From NCBI GenBank assembly GCA_949841355.1, contig CATKZP010000012.1, positions 23,196 to 87,195 of the forward strand: DNA of 64,000 nt, read 5' to 3'. The position numbers were made by a program, and so were the translations under genes. The DNA is from an uncultured Oscillospiraceae bacterium (lineage in GTDB: Bacteria > Bacillota > Clostridia > Oscillospirales > Oscillospiraceae). Of this stretch, positions 24,780 through 33,712 are shown one piece after another. The first letter of the stretch is position 1. Each line of letters begins with the position of its first letter. The notes under the pieces were generated by a model. The model worked only from the letters and a program-made list of their open reading frames with translations. It did no database searches and was not told the DNA's origin.

Positions 24780-26240
24780 TTATACGCCGGACAGGTCGTC
24801 GTCCGCCATGCACAGGTGGACGGCCCCCACCTTGAAGGTCTTGGGCAGGGCCAGGATATTGGGGTTGGGCCCCACGAACTTTTTCTTGGCGTCCTCCAGC
24901 GCCTCCTCGAAGGTGGCCCGGGTTTTCAGCCCCATCCCCCGGGCGATGCCCGGCTCCTGAGCCCCCACGATGTAGATGGCGGCGGTGTTGGTCTCCGCAA
25001 TGTGGCCGCAGCTCATCATGGAGAAGCCGTGGAAGGGATGAAAGGCGTTGGCAAAGCGGTACTTGCGGATGTACTCCTGGTTGGTGGCGAAATACTCGCC
25101 GTAGCGGTTCATGTCGGGCAGGATGTTCATATAGTCGTGCTGGAACAGCTCGTACAGCTCCCGCAGGTAGGGCCAGCGCTCGTCGTGGAAGTAGCCGTTG
25201 CAGAGGGAGGAGCAGATAATCACGCAGTTGTCCTTCATCACCCGCTTGTGGCGGATCACCTGGGCGGACAGGGCCTGCATCATCTGGATGGGGTTGGTGC
25301 CCATACCCGCGCCGTAGTGGAAATCCTGGGGCATCCCGAACACCATCACGTCGTACTTCTCCTTGGCATAGGGCACATAGGTGCGCTTGTTGGCCACCTC
25401 CCAGCTCTGGGGCTGCATCTGGGCAGCATAGCCGGAGAAAATGGCGATCTGCCGGGAATAGGTGTCCAGCACCGCGTCACAGCAGAAGAAGGGATGGCCC
25501 ATTTTCTCCTCCATCCACATCCCGATCTCGTCGAACTTGGTGCGCATGAGGCTGTGGCCGGACACGGGGGTGAAGTCCTGCCGGTGCATCACCTGGGGCA
25601 CGTGATGGCTGGCGATGGACCGCCAGTGGGTGATGCCGGTGGCGCAGTGCTTATAGCCCCCGGAGTAGCCGCCGTAGGGGTTCCCCTGGGTGTGGCCGAT
25701 GAGGATGGGCAGGTCGCAGTCGAACACATACTTGTTCATCAGCACCGGATCGCCCCGCCGGGTGACCCCCAGATCCACCATATGGTCGTAGTCCTCGCTG
25801 TCGTGGGAGGTGATCTGGCCGGTGTGGTAAAACTCGTTGAACAGCTCGTCCCCCAGAATCTGCTTCATCTCGGGCACCGTGGCCCGGGGGTGCAGGCCGT
25901 TGGAGAACAGCAGCAGAATGTCCTTCTTCTCCACCCCGGCTCCGTACAGCTCGTCCAGGCAGGCCCGGATGGACACCTTCCGGTGGGCGGTGGGCTGGCA
26001 GCCGCCCTTCACGATGTCGGGAATGACGAACACCACCGTCTTGCCAGGGCCCGCCAGGTCCTTGAGCGGGGGCATCCCGATGGGATTGCGAAGGGATTCC
26101 AGGGTGGCGGCGTACAGGCTGTCCCAGTCCTGGGGCAGGCAGGGGGGATCGGGGACGGTCTCCCCCGGGATAAAAACATCGGTGCTGTCGGGCAGCTGGG
26201 CGGCCATCAGGCCGTGGCCGTATTCAAACTCTAATTTCAT
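24780..26240 (-). CDS. LarA-like (nickel-dependent racemase family) protein
   Basis: 486 residues. LarA-family landmarks can be seen: VVFVIPDIVKG near the N-terminus, LLFSNGLHPRATVPEM (the T/S-GxHxxxT-type motif), GHTQGNPYGGYSGGYKHCATGI (the GGxSGGxK region with the cofactor-linked Lys), and SHHVPQV. LarA enzymes epimerise 2-hydroxyacids or sugar acids with a nickel-pincer cofactor. No larB, larC or larE genes are in the window. Embedded between tpi and PPi-pfk genes, it probably acts on a sugar-derived hydroxyacid rather than lactate. Substrate is inference. Confidence 0.75.
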   Translation of the reverse strand: MKLEFEYGHGLMAAQLPDSTDVFIPGETVPDPPCLPQDWDSLYAATLESLRNPIGMPPLKDLAGPGKTVVFVIPDIVKGGCQPTAHRKVSIRACLDELYGAGVEKKDILLLFSNGLHPRATVPEMKQILGDELFNEFYHTGQITSHDSEDYDHMVDLGVTRRGDPVLMNKYVFDCDLPILIGHTQGNPYGGYSGGYKHCATGITHWRSIASHHVPQVMHRQDFTPVSGHSLMRTKFDEIGMWMEEKMGHPFFCCDAVLDTYSRQIAIFSGYAAQMQPQSWEVANKRTYVPYAKEKYDVMVFGMPQDFHYGAGMGTNPIQMMQALSAQVIRHKRVMKDNCVIICSSLCNGYFHDERWPYLRELYELFQHDYMNILPDMNRYGEYFATNQEYIRKYRFANAFHPFHGFSMMSCGHIAETNTAAIYIVGAQEPGIARGMGLKTRATFEEALEDAKKKFVGPNPNILALPKTFKVGAVHLCMADDDLSGV

Positions 26241-26252
26241 GGGTATCCTCCC

Positions 26253-27089
26253 TTATCGGCCCAGATAGAGCCGGATGATCTCCAGGTACTCCTCGGGGTA
26301 GAAGCCGATCTCCCCCTGGAACCGGGTGAGGGCGATCAGCCCGCCGTCGATCTCGTCGATGGAGGCCAGCATGGCGGTGTTGTCCGCCTTCAGCCCGCCG
26401 CCGTAGACCACGTCCATCCCCCCGGTGCGCTCCTTGACGAAGCGGGCGATCTTCGTGATGTAGTCCTTGTCCGCCGGGGTCTTGCCCGGGCCGATGGACC
26501 ACACCGGCTCGTAGCCGATGACAACCTTACTCTTGTCCACCCCGTCCAGGCCCGCGTCCAGCTGCTCTCCCAGCACCTGCTCCCACTGGGGCTGCTCCTC
26601 GCTGGTCTCGCCAATGCAGTACAGCACCGTCAGCCCCGCGTCCTGGGCGCACTTGATCTCCTGGTTCAGCAGGCGGTTGACGGCGCTCATGTCCGTCACG
26701 CCCGCCTCCGCCAGAATGCCCTTCTTGTCGTTGCGCTCCTCGCAGTGGCCGATGAGGGTGGAGGAACAGCCCATGGCCTTGACGATGGAGGCGGGCCGGT
26801 TGGTGGTGAAGGCCCCGAAATTGCCCCCCACCGCCGTGTTCATCCGGTACACCCCCTGGCTGCCCAGCTTCACCGGGCTGTCCGCCGCCAGCGCGGCCGC
26901 CGCCCCCAGCAGGTGGGCCTCCGGCAGATACTGGACAAACTCCACCTCTGCCGGGTCATAGGCGCGCAGGGCCTCCTGGGTGTGGGACACGATATAGCCG
27001 CCCCACTCCGCCACCGGCGCCAGGCGGTTCACCCCGCCGTACTCCACCGGAACGTCGAACCGCTTCAGGTTCAGATACAGGTGCTTCAT
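26253..27089 (-). CDS. tpiA: Divergent triose-phosphate isomerase
   Basis: 278 residues, longer than the usual 250. Catalytic positions are kept: Asn-Lys in YLNLKRF near the N-terminus, His in STLIGHCEERN, and Glu in IGYEPVWSIGPGKTP; the phosphate loop is YGGGLKADN. The surrounding sequence is unusual (GHCEERN rather than GHSERR, and an N-terminal YLNLKRF in place of GNWKMN), so this is a divergent paralogue, probably tied to the aminosugar operon, with a standard tpiA elsewhere in the genome. That last point is inference. Gap to the fba gene is 13 bases. Confidence 0.85.
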   Translation of the reverse strand: MKHLYLNLKRFDVPVEYGGVNRLAPVAEWGGYIVSHTQEALRAYDPAEVEFVQYLPEAHLLGAAAALAADSPVKLGSQGVYRMNTAVGGNFGAFTTNRPASIVKAMGCSSTLIGHCEERNDKKGILAEAGVTDMSAVNRLLNQEIKCAQDAGLTVLYCIGETSEEQPQWEQVLGEQLDAGLDGVDKSKVVIGYEPVWSIGPGKTPADKDYITKIARFVKERTGGMDVVYGGGLKADNTAMLASIDEIDGGLIALTRFQGEIGFYPEEYLEIIRLYLGR

Positions 27090-27102
27090 GCCGCCGCCCC
27101 CC

Positions 27103-28251
27103 TCACTTCTGATAGAAGGAGATCATGTCCTCCAGGGACTTCATCTCCACCAGCGGCGCCCGGCCATAGGAGCCGAACTGCACGATCAGCGAACCCACGG
27201 CCTCCTTCACGCCGGCCTCCACCCGCTCCATCAGCAGGGCCCGGTCCTGGTCGGACACCTCCCCTGTGAGGATGGTGTCCATGATGGGCGGGAAGAACAC
27301 GCGGGGATCAAAGGCGGCCTTTTTCTCCTCCAGCAGGGCGTACACGCCGCCGATGGAGGGGCTTTTTTGCAGCTCGGGCCGCTGGAAGAACAGCTCCTTC
27401 ATGTTGCGGGTGACGGCCAGCCGGATATCGGTGTCCACGTTGATCTTGCGGATGCCGCAGGGGATGGCGGCCATCAGCTCGTCCACGTTGATGCCGTAGG
27501 CGTTCTGGATGTCTCCGCCCAGGCCGTTGATCTCCTTGACGATGTACTGGGGAACGGTGGACGAGCCGTGGGACACCAGGGCGCAGAAGATGCCCAGGCG
27601 GTTGACACACTCCTTGATGGCAATAGGGATCTCCCGGCGGAGCTTGGCGTCCTTCCCCTTGTTGGCCCCGTGCTGGGTGCCGTAGGAGATGGCCAGGGCG
27701 TCCACCCCGGTCTCCTGGATAAAGCGCACCGCGTCCAGAGGGTTGGTGTAGGTGGAGGTCTCAGCGAACACGTGGTCCTCCTGGCCCCCCAGCACGCCCA
27801 GCTCGCCCTCCACGCTGACGCCCCGGGCGTGGGCGTACTTCACCACCTCCCGGGTCAGCTCGATGTTCTGCTCCAGGGGGAGGGAGGAGCCGTCGATCAT
27901 CACGGAGGTGTAGCCCCCCTCAATGGCGGCGGCGCAGGAATCGAAGTCCTTGCCGTGGTCCAGGTGGAGGACGATGGGGATGGGGGAGTTCTCCCCGTAC
28001 TTTTTCACGGCGGCGGCGATGTTTCTGGCGCCCTTTTTCTTGTCCTCCAGGGTGCCCTGGGCGAAGTCCACCCGGCCCCCCATAAAGGCGTTGGCCAGAT
28101 CCGCCCCCTGGAGAATGGCTGGGGAGCGGAAGGTCTCGTGCATTTCAATGACGGCCTTGGCCTGGGCCACGGCGTTGACGTTGAAAGCGCCCTGTGCGTA
28201 GCCGTGCAGCTCGGCGGCTTCCATCAACGGTCTCAGCGGTACTAACGGCAT
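27103..28251 (-). CDS. fba: Class II fructose-bisphosphate aldolase
   Basis: 382 residues. Class II signature: HLDHG (zinc His and catalytic Asp), SVMIDGSSLPLEQNI, GVSVEGELGVLGGQED, and ALVSHGSSTVP with the later zinc His; GIRKINVDTD contacts the phosphate. It splits fructose 1,6-bisphosphate into triose phosphates. Length and the FNVNAVAQAKAVIEM start suit the longer class IIB/IIA-like aldolases. It lies between nagA and tpi in one operon, with a 14-base gap upstream. Confidence 0.92.
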   Translation of the reverse strand: MPLVPLRPLMEAAELHGYAQGAFNVNAVAQAKAVIEMHETFRSPAILQGADLANAFMGGRVDFAQGTLEDKKKGARNIAAAVKKYGENSPIPIVLHLDHGKDFDSCAAAIEGGYTSVMIDGSSLPLEQNIELTREVVKYAHARGVSVEGELGVLGGQEDHVFAETSTYTNPLDAVRFIQETGVDALAISYGTQHGANKGKDAKLRREIPIAIKECVNRLGIFCALVSHGSSTVPQYIVKEINGLGGDIQNAYGINVDELMAAIPCGIRKINVDTDIRLAVTRNMKELFFQRPELQKSPSIGGVYALLEEKKAAFDPRVFFPPIMDTILTGEVSDQDRALLMERVEAGVKEAVGSLIVQFGSYGRAPLVEMKSLEDMISFYQK

Positions 28252-28265
28252 GGTGAGATCCTCCT

Positions 28266-29420
28266 TTATTCTTCTTCCCCGGCGTACACGCGCACGCCGG
28301 ACACATAGGTCTGTCTGACATTGAGGTCAGCATCCAGCACCACCAGATCCGCGTCCTTCCCCGGGGCGATGGAGCCCTTGCGGTCGTCGACGCCGATCAG
28401 GCGGGCGGGGTTACTGGTCAGCAGGGGCAGCACCCGCTCCACCGGCTGGCCGGTGAAGGAGACCAGGTTTTTCAGCGCCTGCCCCGTGGTGAGGGTGGAG
28501 CCGGCCCGCACACCGTTGGAGGCCAGCTTGGCGTCCCCGTCCTCCACCACCACGTCGTTAACGCCCAGCTTGTAGCGCCCGTCGGGCAAGCCCGCAGCCT
28601 GGATGGAGTCGGTAACCGCCGCCACCTTGTCCCAGCCCTTGCAGGCCAGCAGCATCCGCACCGTGCCCGGGTGGAGGTGCCGCCCGTCGCAGATGGCCTC
28701 GCAGTATACCGGGCGCTCCAGCACGGCCCCCATGATGGACGGGCGGTGCTGGTGGAACAGGCCCATGGCGTTGAAGGTGTGGGTACAGGCCCTGGCCCCG
28801 GCGTCGATGGCCCGGATGGCGGTCTCATAGTCCGCCCCGGAGTGGCCGATGGCCACGGTGACCTCCCCGGCAATCTCCCGGATCATATCCACCACGCCCT
28901 CCACCTCGGGGGCCACGGTGAGATATCGGATGTCCCCTCCCGCCGCCTGCTGATAGGCGCGGAACAGGGCCGCGTCCCCCGTGCGCAGCAGGTGCTCGGG
29001 CATAGCCCCCTTGTACTCCGGGGACAGGAATGGCCCCTCCATGTGGATGCCCAGGAGCCGGGCCCCAGTGACGGGGGCGGCCATGGCCGCCTTGGCCTGC
29101 CCAATGGCCCACAGGGTCTGCTCCTGCGTGTCGGTGAGGATGGAGCACAGCCAGCCGGTGGTGCCGTGGCGGGCAAAAAAGCGCCCAATTTTGGCGAAAT
29201 CCTCCGCCGTGGCGGCGTTCACATCCACATTGTCGCCGCCGTGGGTGTGCAGATCCAGGAAGCCGGGAGCCAGCATCCGGCCCTCCAGGTCAATGATGCG
29301 GCATCCCTCCGAACCATCAGGGGTGAAAGCGCCGATGCGCCCGTCCTCCACGTGCAGATTCCCCCGGCGGAACTGGCCGTCCACGTAGACCAGGCCGTTG
29401 ACAAACAGCAGCTTTTCCAT
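28266..29420 (-). CDS. nagA: N-acetylglucosamine-6-phosphate deacetylase
   Basis: 384 residues, full-length amidohydrolase. Metal ligands visible in PGFLDLHTHGGDNVD, in HMEGPFLSPEYKGAMP (Glu), VAIGHSGADY and CTHTFNAM (His); the catalytic Asp is in AAVTDSIQAAG. It deacetylates GlcNAc-6-phosphate, feeding NagB. ATG at 29420 preferred because GGAGG precedes it; a longer frame upstream overlaps nagB. Gap of 13 bases to nagB. Confidence 0.95.
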   Translation of the reverse strand: MEKLLFVNGLVYVDGQFRRGNLHVEDGRIGAFTPDGSEGCRIIDLEGRMLAPGFLDLHTHGGDNVDVNAATAEDFAKIGRFFARHGTTGWLCSILTDTQEQTLWAIGQAKAAMAAPVTGARLLGIHMEGPFLSPEYKGAMPEHLLRTGDAALFRAYQQAAGGDIRYLTVAPEVEGVVDMIREIAGEVTVAIGHSGADYETAIRAIDAGARACTHTFNAMGLFHQHRPSIMGAVLERPVYCEAICDGRHLHPGTVRMLLACKGWDKVAAVTDSIQAAGLPDGRYKLGVNDVVVEDGDAKLASNGVRAGSTLTTGQALKNLVSFTGQPVERVLPLLTSNPARLIGVDDRKGSIAPGKDADLVVLDADLNVRQTYVSGVRVYAGEEE

Positions 29421-29433
29421 GATCCGCCTCCGC

Positions 29434-30249
29434 TCAGAAGGGCTGGCCCGCCGCCACCGCATTGGTGTAGATGACGGCGTCCGGATGGTTTTGCAGCAGG
29501 CTGGCCGGGAAGTGGGCGGTGATCTCCCCGTAGGCGGCCTGCCGCACCACGGAGCGGTGCCACTCCCGGAACACGCCCAGGCGCACCCTCCGGGCCCCCA
29601 GAATCTGCTTGATGCCGATGGTGACCGCCCGCTTGGGCATGGCGTCGATGGCCCCGCAGCGGTCCCCGATGGCGTTGGCGGTGCGGGTCTCCGGATTTAG
29701 GAACAGCACCCGGGTGCCCAGCTGGGCAAACTCCTGGGCGCTCATGTCCTCCCGGGCCTCGTTGAAGGCCAGGTGGCCGTTGATGCCGATGCCGCCGAAG
29801 GCGATGTCCACCCCGCCCAGCTCCTCGATCAGCCGGTCCACCTTCCCCGGGTCGGCGGGGTCGGGAAATACCCGCTGCTCCGGGGGCATCAGCAGCTCGG
29901 CGTCGATCTTGGAATACACCGTGCGCTCCATGAAGCCCCGGAAGGACAGGGGGATGTCCTTCTCGATGTAGCTGCCGTCGTCGTTCAGGTATTCGTCCAT
30001 GTTAATGAACCAGCAGTTTTTCAGGCTCACTCGGTCCCGGTTCACCAGCCGGACAAAGATGGGGTACTGCCCCACCGGGCCCACCGGGCAGATGAACACG
30101 GTTTTCTCTCCCCGGGCGTTGTGCTCACGGATGGCGGCGATCATCTCCATGGCCAGCTCGTAGAACACCTCGCCGGAGTCCCCCAGGGGAATGACCGGAA
30201 TCTTTGCGTCCTTGCCCAGCTCCTGGGCGGGTATCTGAAAATAATCCAT
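29434..30249 (-). CDS. nagB: Glucosamine-6-phosphate deaminase
   Basis: 271 residues. NagB landmarks: TVFICPVGPVGQYPIFVRLV near the N-terminus, FINMDEYLND (catalytic Asp region), FGGIGINGHLAFNEA (active-site loop with His and Glu), and RAVTIGIKQILGARRV. It turns glucosamine-6-phosphate into fructose-6-phosphate and ammonia, the entry to the phosphofructokinase and aldolase encoded downstream. It follows the response-regulator gene by 21 bases. Confidence 0.93.
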   Translation of the reverse strand: MDYFQIPAQELGKDAKIPVIPLGDSGEVFYELAMEMIAAIREHNARGEKTVFICPVGPVGQYPIFVRLVNRDRVSLKNCWFINMDEYLNDDGSYIEKDIPLSFRGFMERTVYSKIDAELLMPPEQRVFPDPADPGKVDRLIEELGGVDIAFGGIGINGHLAFNEAREDMSAQEFAQLGTRVLFLNPETRTANAIGDRCGAIDAMPKRAVTIGIKQILGARRVRLGVFREWHRSVVRQAAYGEITAHFPASLLQNHPDAVIYTNAVAAGQPF

Positions 30250-30270
30250 GCGGGTTCCTTCCTTTCCTTG

Positions 30271-30936
30271 TTAAAAAAGATGGGCCACGTCCAGCTCCTG
30301 GATCAGATCAACGATCTCCCGGGTGCGGGTGCAGCCGAATTTCCGCAGCAGGCTTTTGATTTGGGTTTTGACCGTCACCACCTCCACGCACCGCTTGGCA
30401 GCAATCTCCCGGATCTTCTTTCCGCCCAGCAGCAGCCGCACCAGCTCCCGCTCGGCGGTGGTGAGCTGGGAGACGGCGGTGATGAAAAACAGCAGGCTGC
30501 GCTCCGAGCGGCGCAGGCGGGTGTACTCCTTCATCAGCAGGCTCTGCACCCGGTCGTCCAGGGCGGCGCGCCCGGCGGCGGCCTCCCGGATATGGCGCAG
30601 GAGCTCCCCCTCGTCACAGCCCTTGACGATGTAGTCCACCGCCCCGGCCCCCATCGAGGTGAGAATCATATTGTCCGTCTCGTGGGCGGTGAGGAAGATC
30701 ACCTTGGCCTCCGGCTTATGCTCCAGAATGCGTTCAGCCGCCCGAATGCCGGCGGTGGTGGTCTCCATCTCAATATCCATGAGGATCAGGTCGAAGGGGG
30801 TGGACCGCGCCAGCTCCTCGATCTCCCGGCCGGTGGCGGCGCTGCCCGCCACCTCCATATCCTCCTGCTGGTCCAGGGTGTCGCACAGGTCCTCTCGGAG
30901 CAACCCGAAATCCTCGGCCACCAGAATACGTATCAT
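30271..30936 (-). CDS. Response regulator, receiver plus LuxR-like HTH
   Basis: 221 residues. Receiver domain (about 1-125): RILVAEDFGLLREDL (acidic pocket), the phosphoacceptor Asp in DLILMDIEM (residue about 54), and Lys in DYIVKG. The C-terminal domain has a LuxR/NarL-type HTH (TTAERELVRLLLGGKKIREI followed by VVTVKTQIKSLLRKFG). The start overlaps the histidine kinase stop by four bases. It would activate or repress this operon and perhaps others in response to the partner kinase. Confidence 0.92.
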   Translation of the reverse strand: MIRILVAEDFGLLREDLCDTLDQQEDMEVAGSAATGREIEELARSTPFDLILMDIEMETTTAGIRAAERILEHKPEAKVIFLTAHETDNMILTSMGAGAVDYIVKGCDEGELLRHIREAAAGRAALDDRVQSLLMKEYTRLRRSERSLLFFITAVSQLTTAERELVRLLLGGKKIREIAAKRCVEVVTVKTQIKSLLRKFGCTRTREIVDLIQELDVAHLF

Positions 30937-32441
30937 GTCCCCGCCCCCTCATTCCCATATCTGGGCAGAACCACCAAAAAGGACGCCCCGCCCCCGGGGT
31001 TGTTCTCCACGCGGAGGCTTCCCAGGTGGCTGCGCACGATGGTACGCGTGTGATACAGCCCCATGCCCCAGTTGAAGTTGGTATTCTTGCTGGAGTAGAA
31101 GGGCTCAAAGATATGTTTGCGGGCCGCCGGAGAGACGCCGGGGCCCTGATCCCGGATCTCCAGGATCGTATAGAACCTCTCCTGGTGGCACACCAGGAGG
31201 ACAGGCCGGTCACTGTGGCCGGCCTCCACGTTGGCTTCCCATGCGTTGGCCAGCAGATTATACAGCGCCTCGCTGAGGTAGTTCTCGTCGGCCAGCACCT
31301 GGAGCTCCCCGTCCAGCCGGGACTCCACCAGCCCCTCCGGGTGCTTCCGGGCGAAGCGGTCCAGCGCCACCTGCTCCAGCCGCCCCAGCGGGATGGGGAA
31401 CAGCCGGACAGACTTGGATTTCACCGTGCGGTATAGCTCGTCCGAGCGGGTGATGAGCTGTTCGTTGTTCTGGCTCAGGCTGTCCACGTACTGCCGCAGC
31501 CGCTCCAAATCGGGCTCCTCCCGCTGAAGCTCCCCCCGGATGCGCTTATACAGCACCCGGTTGGCCAGCAGCTGGTTCTTGATGCTGTGGACAAAGACGG
31601 ACGCCCCGGAACGGGCCACGTCGAACCGCCGCTCCAGCCCCGCTTCCTGCTGCCCGGCGGCCAGCGTGTCCTGGGTATACATCAGCAGGCTTGCAAGCGC
31701 CAGCACACCGCAGATCACATTGCCCACCGCCAGCAGCACATATCCCGCCACGCTCAGCGTATATTGCAGATAGCCCGCCCCCCGGACCCACAGGTAGTCG
31801 TAGCTGTAGAAGCGGTATACCTGCCCCGGGTCCTGCCCGCAGTAGAGCAGGTACAGGACGGACAGGGACAGCAGGCACAGGGCGGTTTTGCCGAACTGCC
31901 GCCGGCAGAAGGGGATTCGGATGGCCCGGAACTCCAGCGCCAGCAACAGCAGGGCCAGCGCCACATAGCCCACCGTCCAGAGGTAGGAAAAGTAGTACAA
32001 TGCGGCCTGGACAGCGCTGTCCGTGGGGATCAGGCTCCGATAGAGCCCCGGCCAATAGGCGGCCAGCGACGCTGCCGGACACAGCAGCGCCAGCCAATGC
32101 AGCCGCCGGGTCCTGGTAACGGCGGGCAACCGGGAGTAGTACATCGCCATGCCCAGCAGGCACAGGGGGAACAGGTGCCGCCCTATTGAGATTGCAAACC
32201 CCAGCTGGTTCAGTGTGATGAAGCGGTATTGCAGCCACACCCGAACGGTGTGGGAGAAAAACAGCACCCCTTCCAGCTCCCGGGAGATGCCCCCCTGCTT
32301 GGAAATGAGGATCATCACCCCCGCCAGAAAAACGGTGAGGGTCAGGCACACCGCGGACAGCAGCAGCGTCTCCCGGGTGCGCTTAATCAGCAGCACCAGC
32401 AGGGAGCCCGCCAGCAGACCCGCTACAAGCACCAGCAGCAT
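30933..32441 (-). CDS. Sensor histidine kinase, membrane-bound
   Basis: 502 residues. The first 250 or so form about seven membrane helices with short loops, an intramembrane-sensing or 7TM-type input without a large external domain. The phosphoacceptor is His285 in FVHSIKNQLLANRVL. The ATPase domain shows the N box EALYNLLANAWEA, G1 IRDQGPGVSP and a final G2 NWGMGLYHTRTIV. First gene of the operon that continues with its regulator and the aminosugar/glycolysis genes. The HSIKNQ form of the H box puts it near LytS/AgrC/NatK-like kinases. Confidence 0.9.
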   Translation of the reverse strand: MLLVLVAGLLAGSLLVLLIKRTRETLLLSAVCLTLTVFLAGVMILISKQGGISRELEGVLFFSHTVRVWLQYRFITLNQLGFAISIGRHLFPLCLLGMAMYYSRLPAVTRTRRLHWLALLCPAASLAAYWPGLYRSLIPTDSAVQAALYYFSYLWTVGYVALALLLLALEFRAIRIPFCRRQFGKTALCLLSLSVLYLLYCGQDPGQVYRFYSYDYLWVRGAGYLQYTLSVAGYVLLAVGNVICGVLALASLLMYTQDTLAAGQQEAGLERRFDVARSGASVFVHSIKNQLLANRVLYKRIRGELQREEPDLERLRQYVDSLSQNNEQLITRSDELYRTVKSKSVRLFPIPLGRLEQVALDRFARKHPEGLVESRLDGELQVLADENYLSEALYNLLANAWEANVEAGHSDRPVLLVCHQERFYTILEIRDQGPGVSPAARKHIFEPFYSSKNTNFNWGMGLYHTRTIVRSHLGSLRVENNPGGGASFLVVLPRYGNEGAGT

Positions 32442-32471
32442 GACTCCAACCCCTTTCCCCTCTTTTTCTAT

Positions 32472-32500
32472 ATTTTACCTGAAGCGGGGCGGGATGTAAA
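32472..32500 (-). promoter_or_regulatory. Promoter of the kinase-nag-glycolysis operon
   Basis: Minus-strand TTTACA (32500-32495), 17-base spacer, TAAAAT (32477-32472), about 31 bases before the kinase start. It lies just after the terminator of the ABC importer operon. Confidence 0.55.
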
Positions 32501-32504
32501 TAGG

Positions 32505-32542
32505 GGAAAAAGGGGGCGGCGGCGGTGGCCCGCCGCCGCCCC
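32505..32542 (-). terminator. Terminator of the taurine/nitrate-type ABC operon
   Basis: Thirteen-base all-GC stem (32530-32542 with 32513-32525) followed on the minus strand by five T. Confidence 0.85.
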
Positions 32543-32571
32543 GGCGCGATTACGCGGCGCGGATGCTTAAA

Positions 32572-33648
32572 TTAGTAGTTGGCGGCCTCGGTCATGAGGT
32601 CGAATTGGACGTAGTCCTCCACAGGACACTTCTCCTCGGGAGTGATAGCCTCATTCTTCACCATCATCTCCTGCTGGAGCTCGTAGTAGGCCTTGATGGA
32701 GCCGTCAGCAATGCCGGCGGCCACGTCCTTGCCGGTGAACCACTCGGCCACGCCCCGCTCGGCGTAGACAGAGTCATAGTCTACCGCCAGCAGGTCGGAC
32801 ACCCACTTGGCCACCTCGTCGTAGTGATCATCGGCGGCATAGTCCATGGCCTTGAACAGGGCCCGCAGGAAGCGGACCACCACGTCCTTATTGCCCTCCA
32901 GGTAGTTGGGCATGGCAATCCAGCTGGCCAGGGAGACGGAGGTGTCGGCAAAGGTCATGTTGTCGGTGAGCTTGGTGGCGCCCTCCACCTCGGACAGGAT
33001 GGTCAGGCTCTGGGGGGACCAGATAGCGCAGGCGTCCACGCCCTTGGACATCATGGCGGTGACCACGGCGGAGGGGTCCATATCCATGGCGGTGATGTCA
33101 TTCATGGTGAGCCCGGCCTTGGTCAGGGTGTTGACCAGGATGATCTCGCTGGAGGTGCCGGAGGCGTAGGCCACGGTCTTGCCCTTCAGGTCCTCAATGG
33201 ACTTGACATCGGGGCCGCCGATGACGGCGTCGCCGTTGGACACGTGGGACAGGGCGATGATGGAGGCGCGGCCCTGGACGCACAGCTTATGGGCGCCGTC
33301 TCCGATGTAGCCCAGATTGATGGAGCCGTTCTCCATGGCGGCGATGATATTGGGGCCGTTGTCAAAGGAGGTCAGCTCGAGGGTGATGCCTTCCTCCTCA
33401 AAGTAGCCCTTCTCCTTGGCGGTCATGACGGACCACAGGCTGCCGTAGTTGTTCATGTAGCCGATGTTCAGGGTGACGGGCTCCACAGCGGGCTCGGTGG
33501 GGTCAGGCTCCTTGGTGGGGTCGGGCTCAGCGGGCTGGCTGGCGGGGGGAGCGGTGGGGTCGGCGGTCTCCTTGGGGCCGCACCCGGCCAGCATACCGCA
33601 CACCATGACGGCGGCCAGCAAGAGGGCAAGGATCTTTTTCAGGTTCAT
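32572..33648 (-). CDS. ABC transporter substrate-binding lipoprotein (NMT1/SsuA class)
   Basis: 358 residues. Lipoprotein signal ending in MLAGC (Cys23), then a Pro/Thr/Glu-rich tether (TAPPASQPAEPDPTKEPDPT). The NMT1-like core starts LNIGYMNNYGSLWSVM and includes AAMENGSINLGYIGDGA and VKSIEDLKGKTVAYASGTSS, typical of taurine, sulfonate, nitrate or pyrimidine-precursor binders. The ATG at 33648 has AGGAGG at workable spacing, while an ATG three codons earlier is too close to it. Third gene of the permease-ATPase-binding protein operon. Substrate unknown. Confidence 0.9.
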   Translation of the reverse strand: MNLKKILALLLAAVMVCGMLAGCGPKETADPTAPPASQPAEPDPTKEPDPTEPAVEPVTLNIGYMNNYGSLWSVMTAKEKGYFEEEGITLELTSFDNGPNIIAAMENGSINLGYIGDGAHKLCVQGRASIIALSHVSNGDAVIGGPDVKSIEDLKGKTVAYASGTSSEIILVNTLTKAGLTMNDITAMDMDPSAVVTAMMSKGVDACAIWSPQSLTILSEVEGATKLTDNMTFADTSVSLASWIAMPNYLEGNKDVVVRFLRALFKAMDYAADDHYDEVAKWVSDLLAVDYDSVYAERGVAEWFTGKDVAAGIADGSIKAYYELQQEMMVKNEAITPEEKCPVEDYVQFDLMTEAANY

Positions 33649-33712
33649 TTCAATCATTCCTCCTCATTTTTTATACAGCATATTGTGGCGGCGAAACGCC
33701 GTTCCAACCATG

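Noticed and set aside
23994..26234. Long plus-strand frame antisense to PFK and LarA-like genes
   Set aside because: His/Gly/Val-rich shadow without motifs; the minus-strand genes are clearly real.
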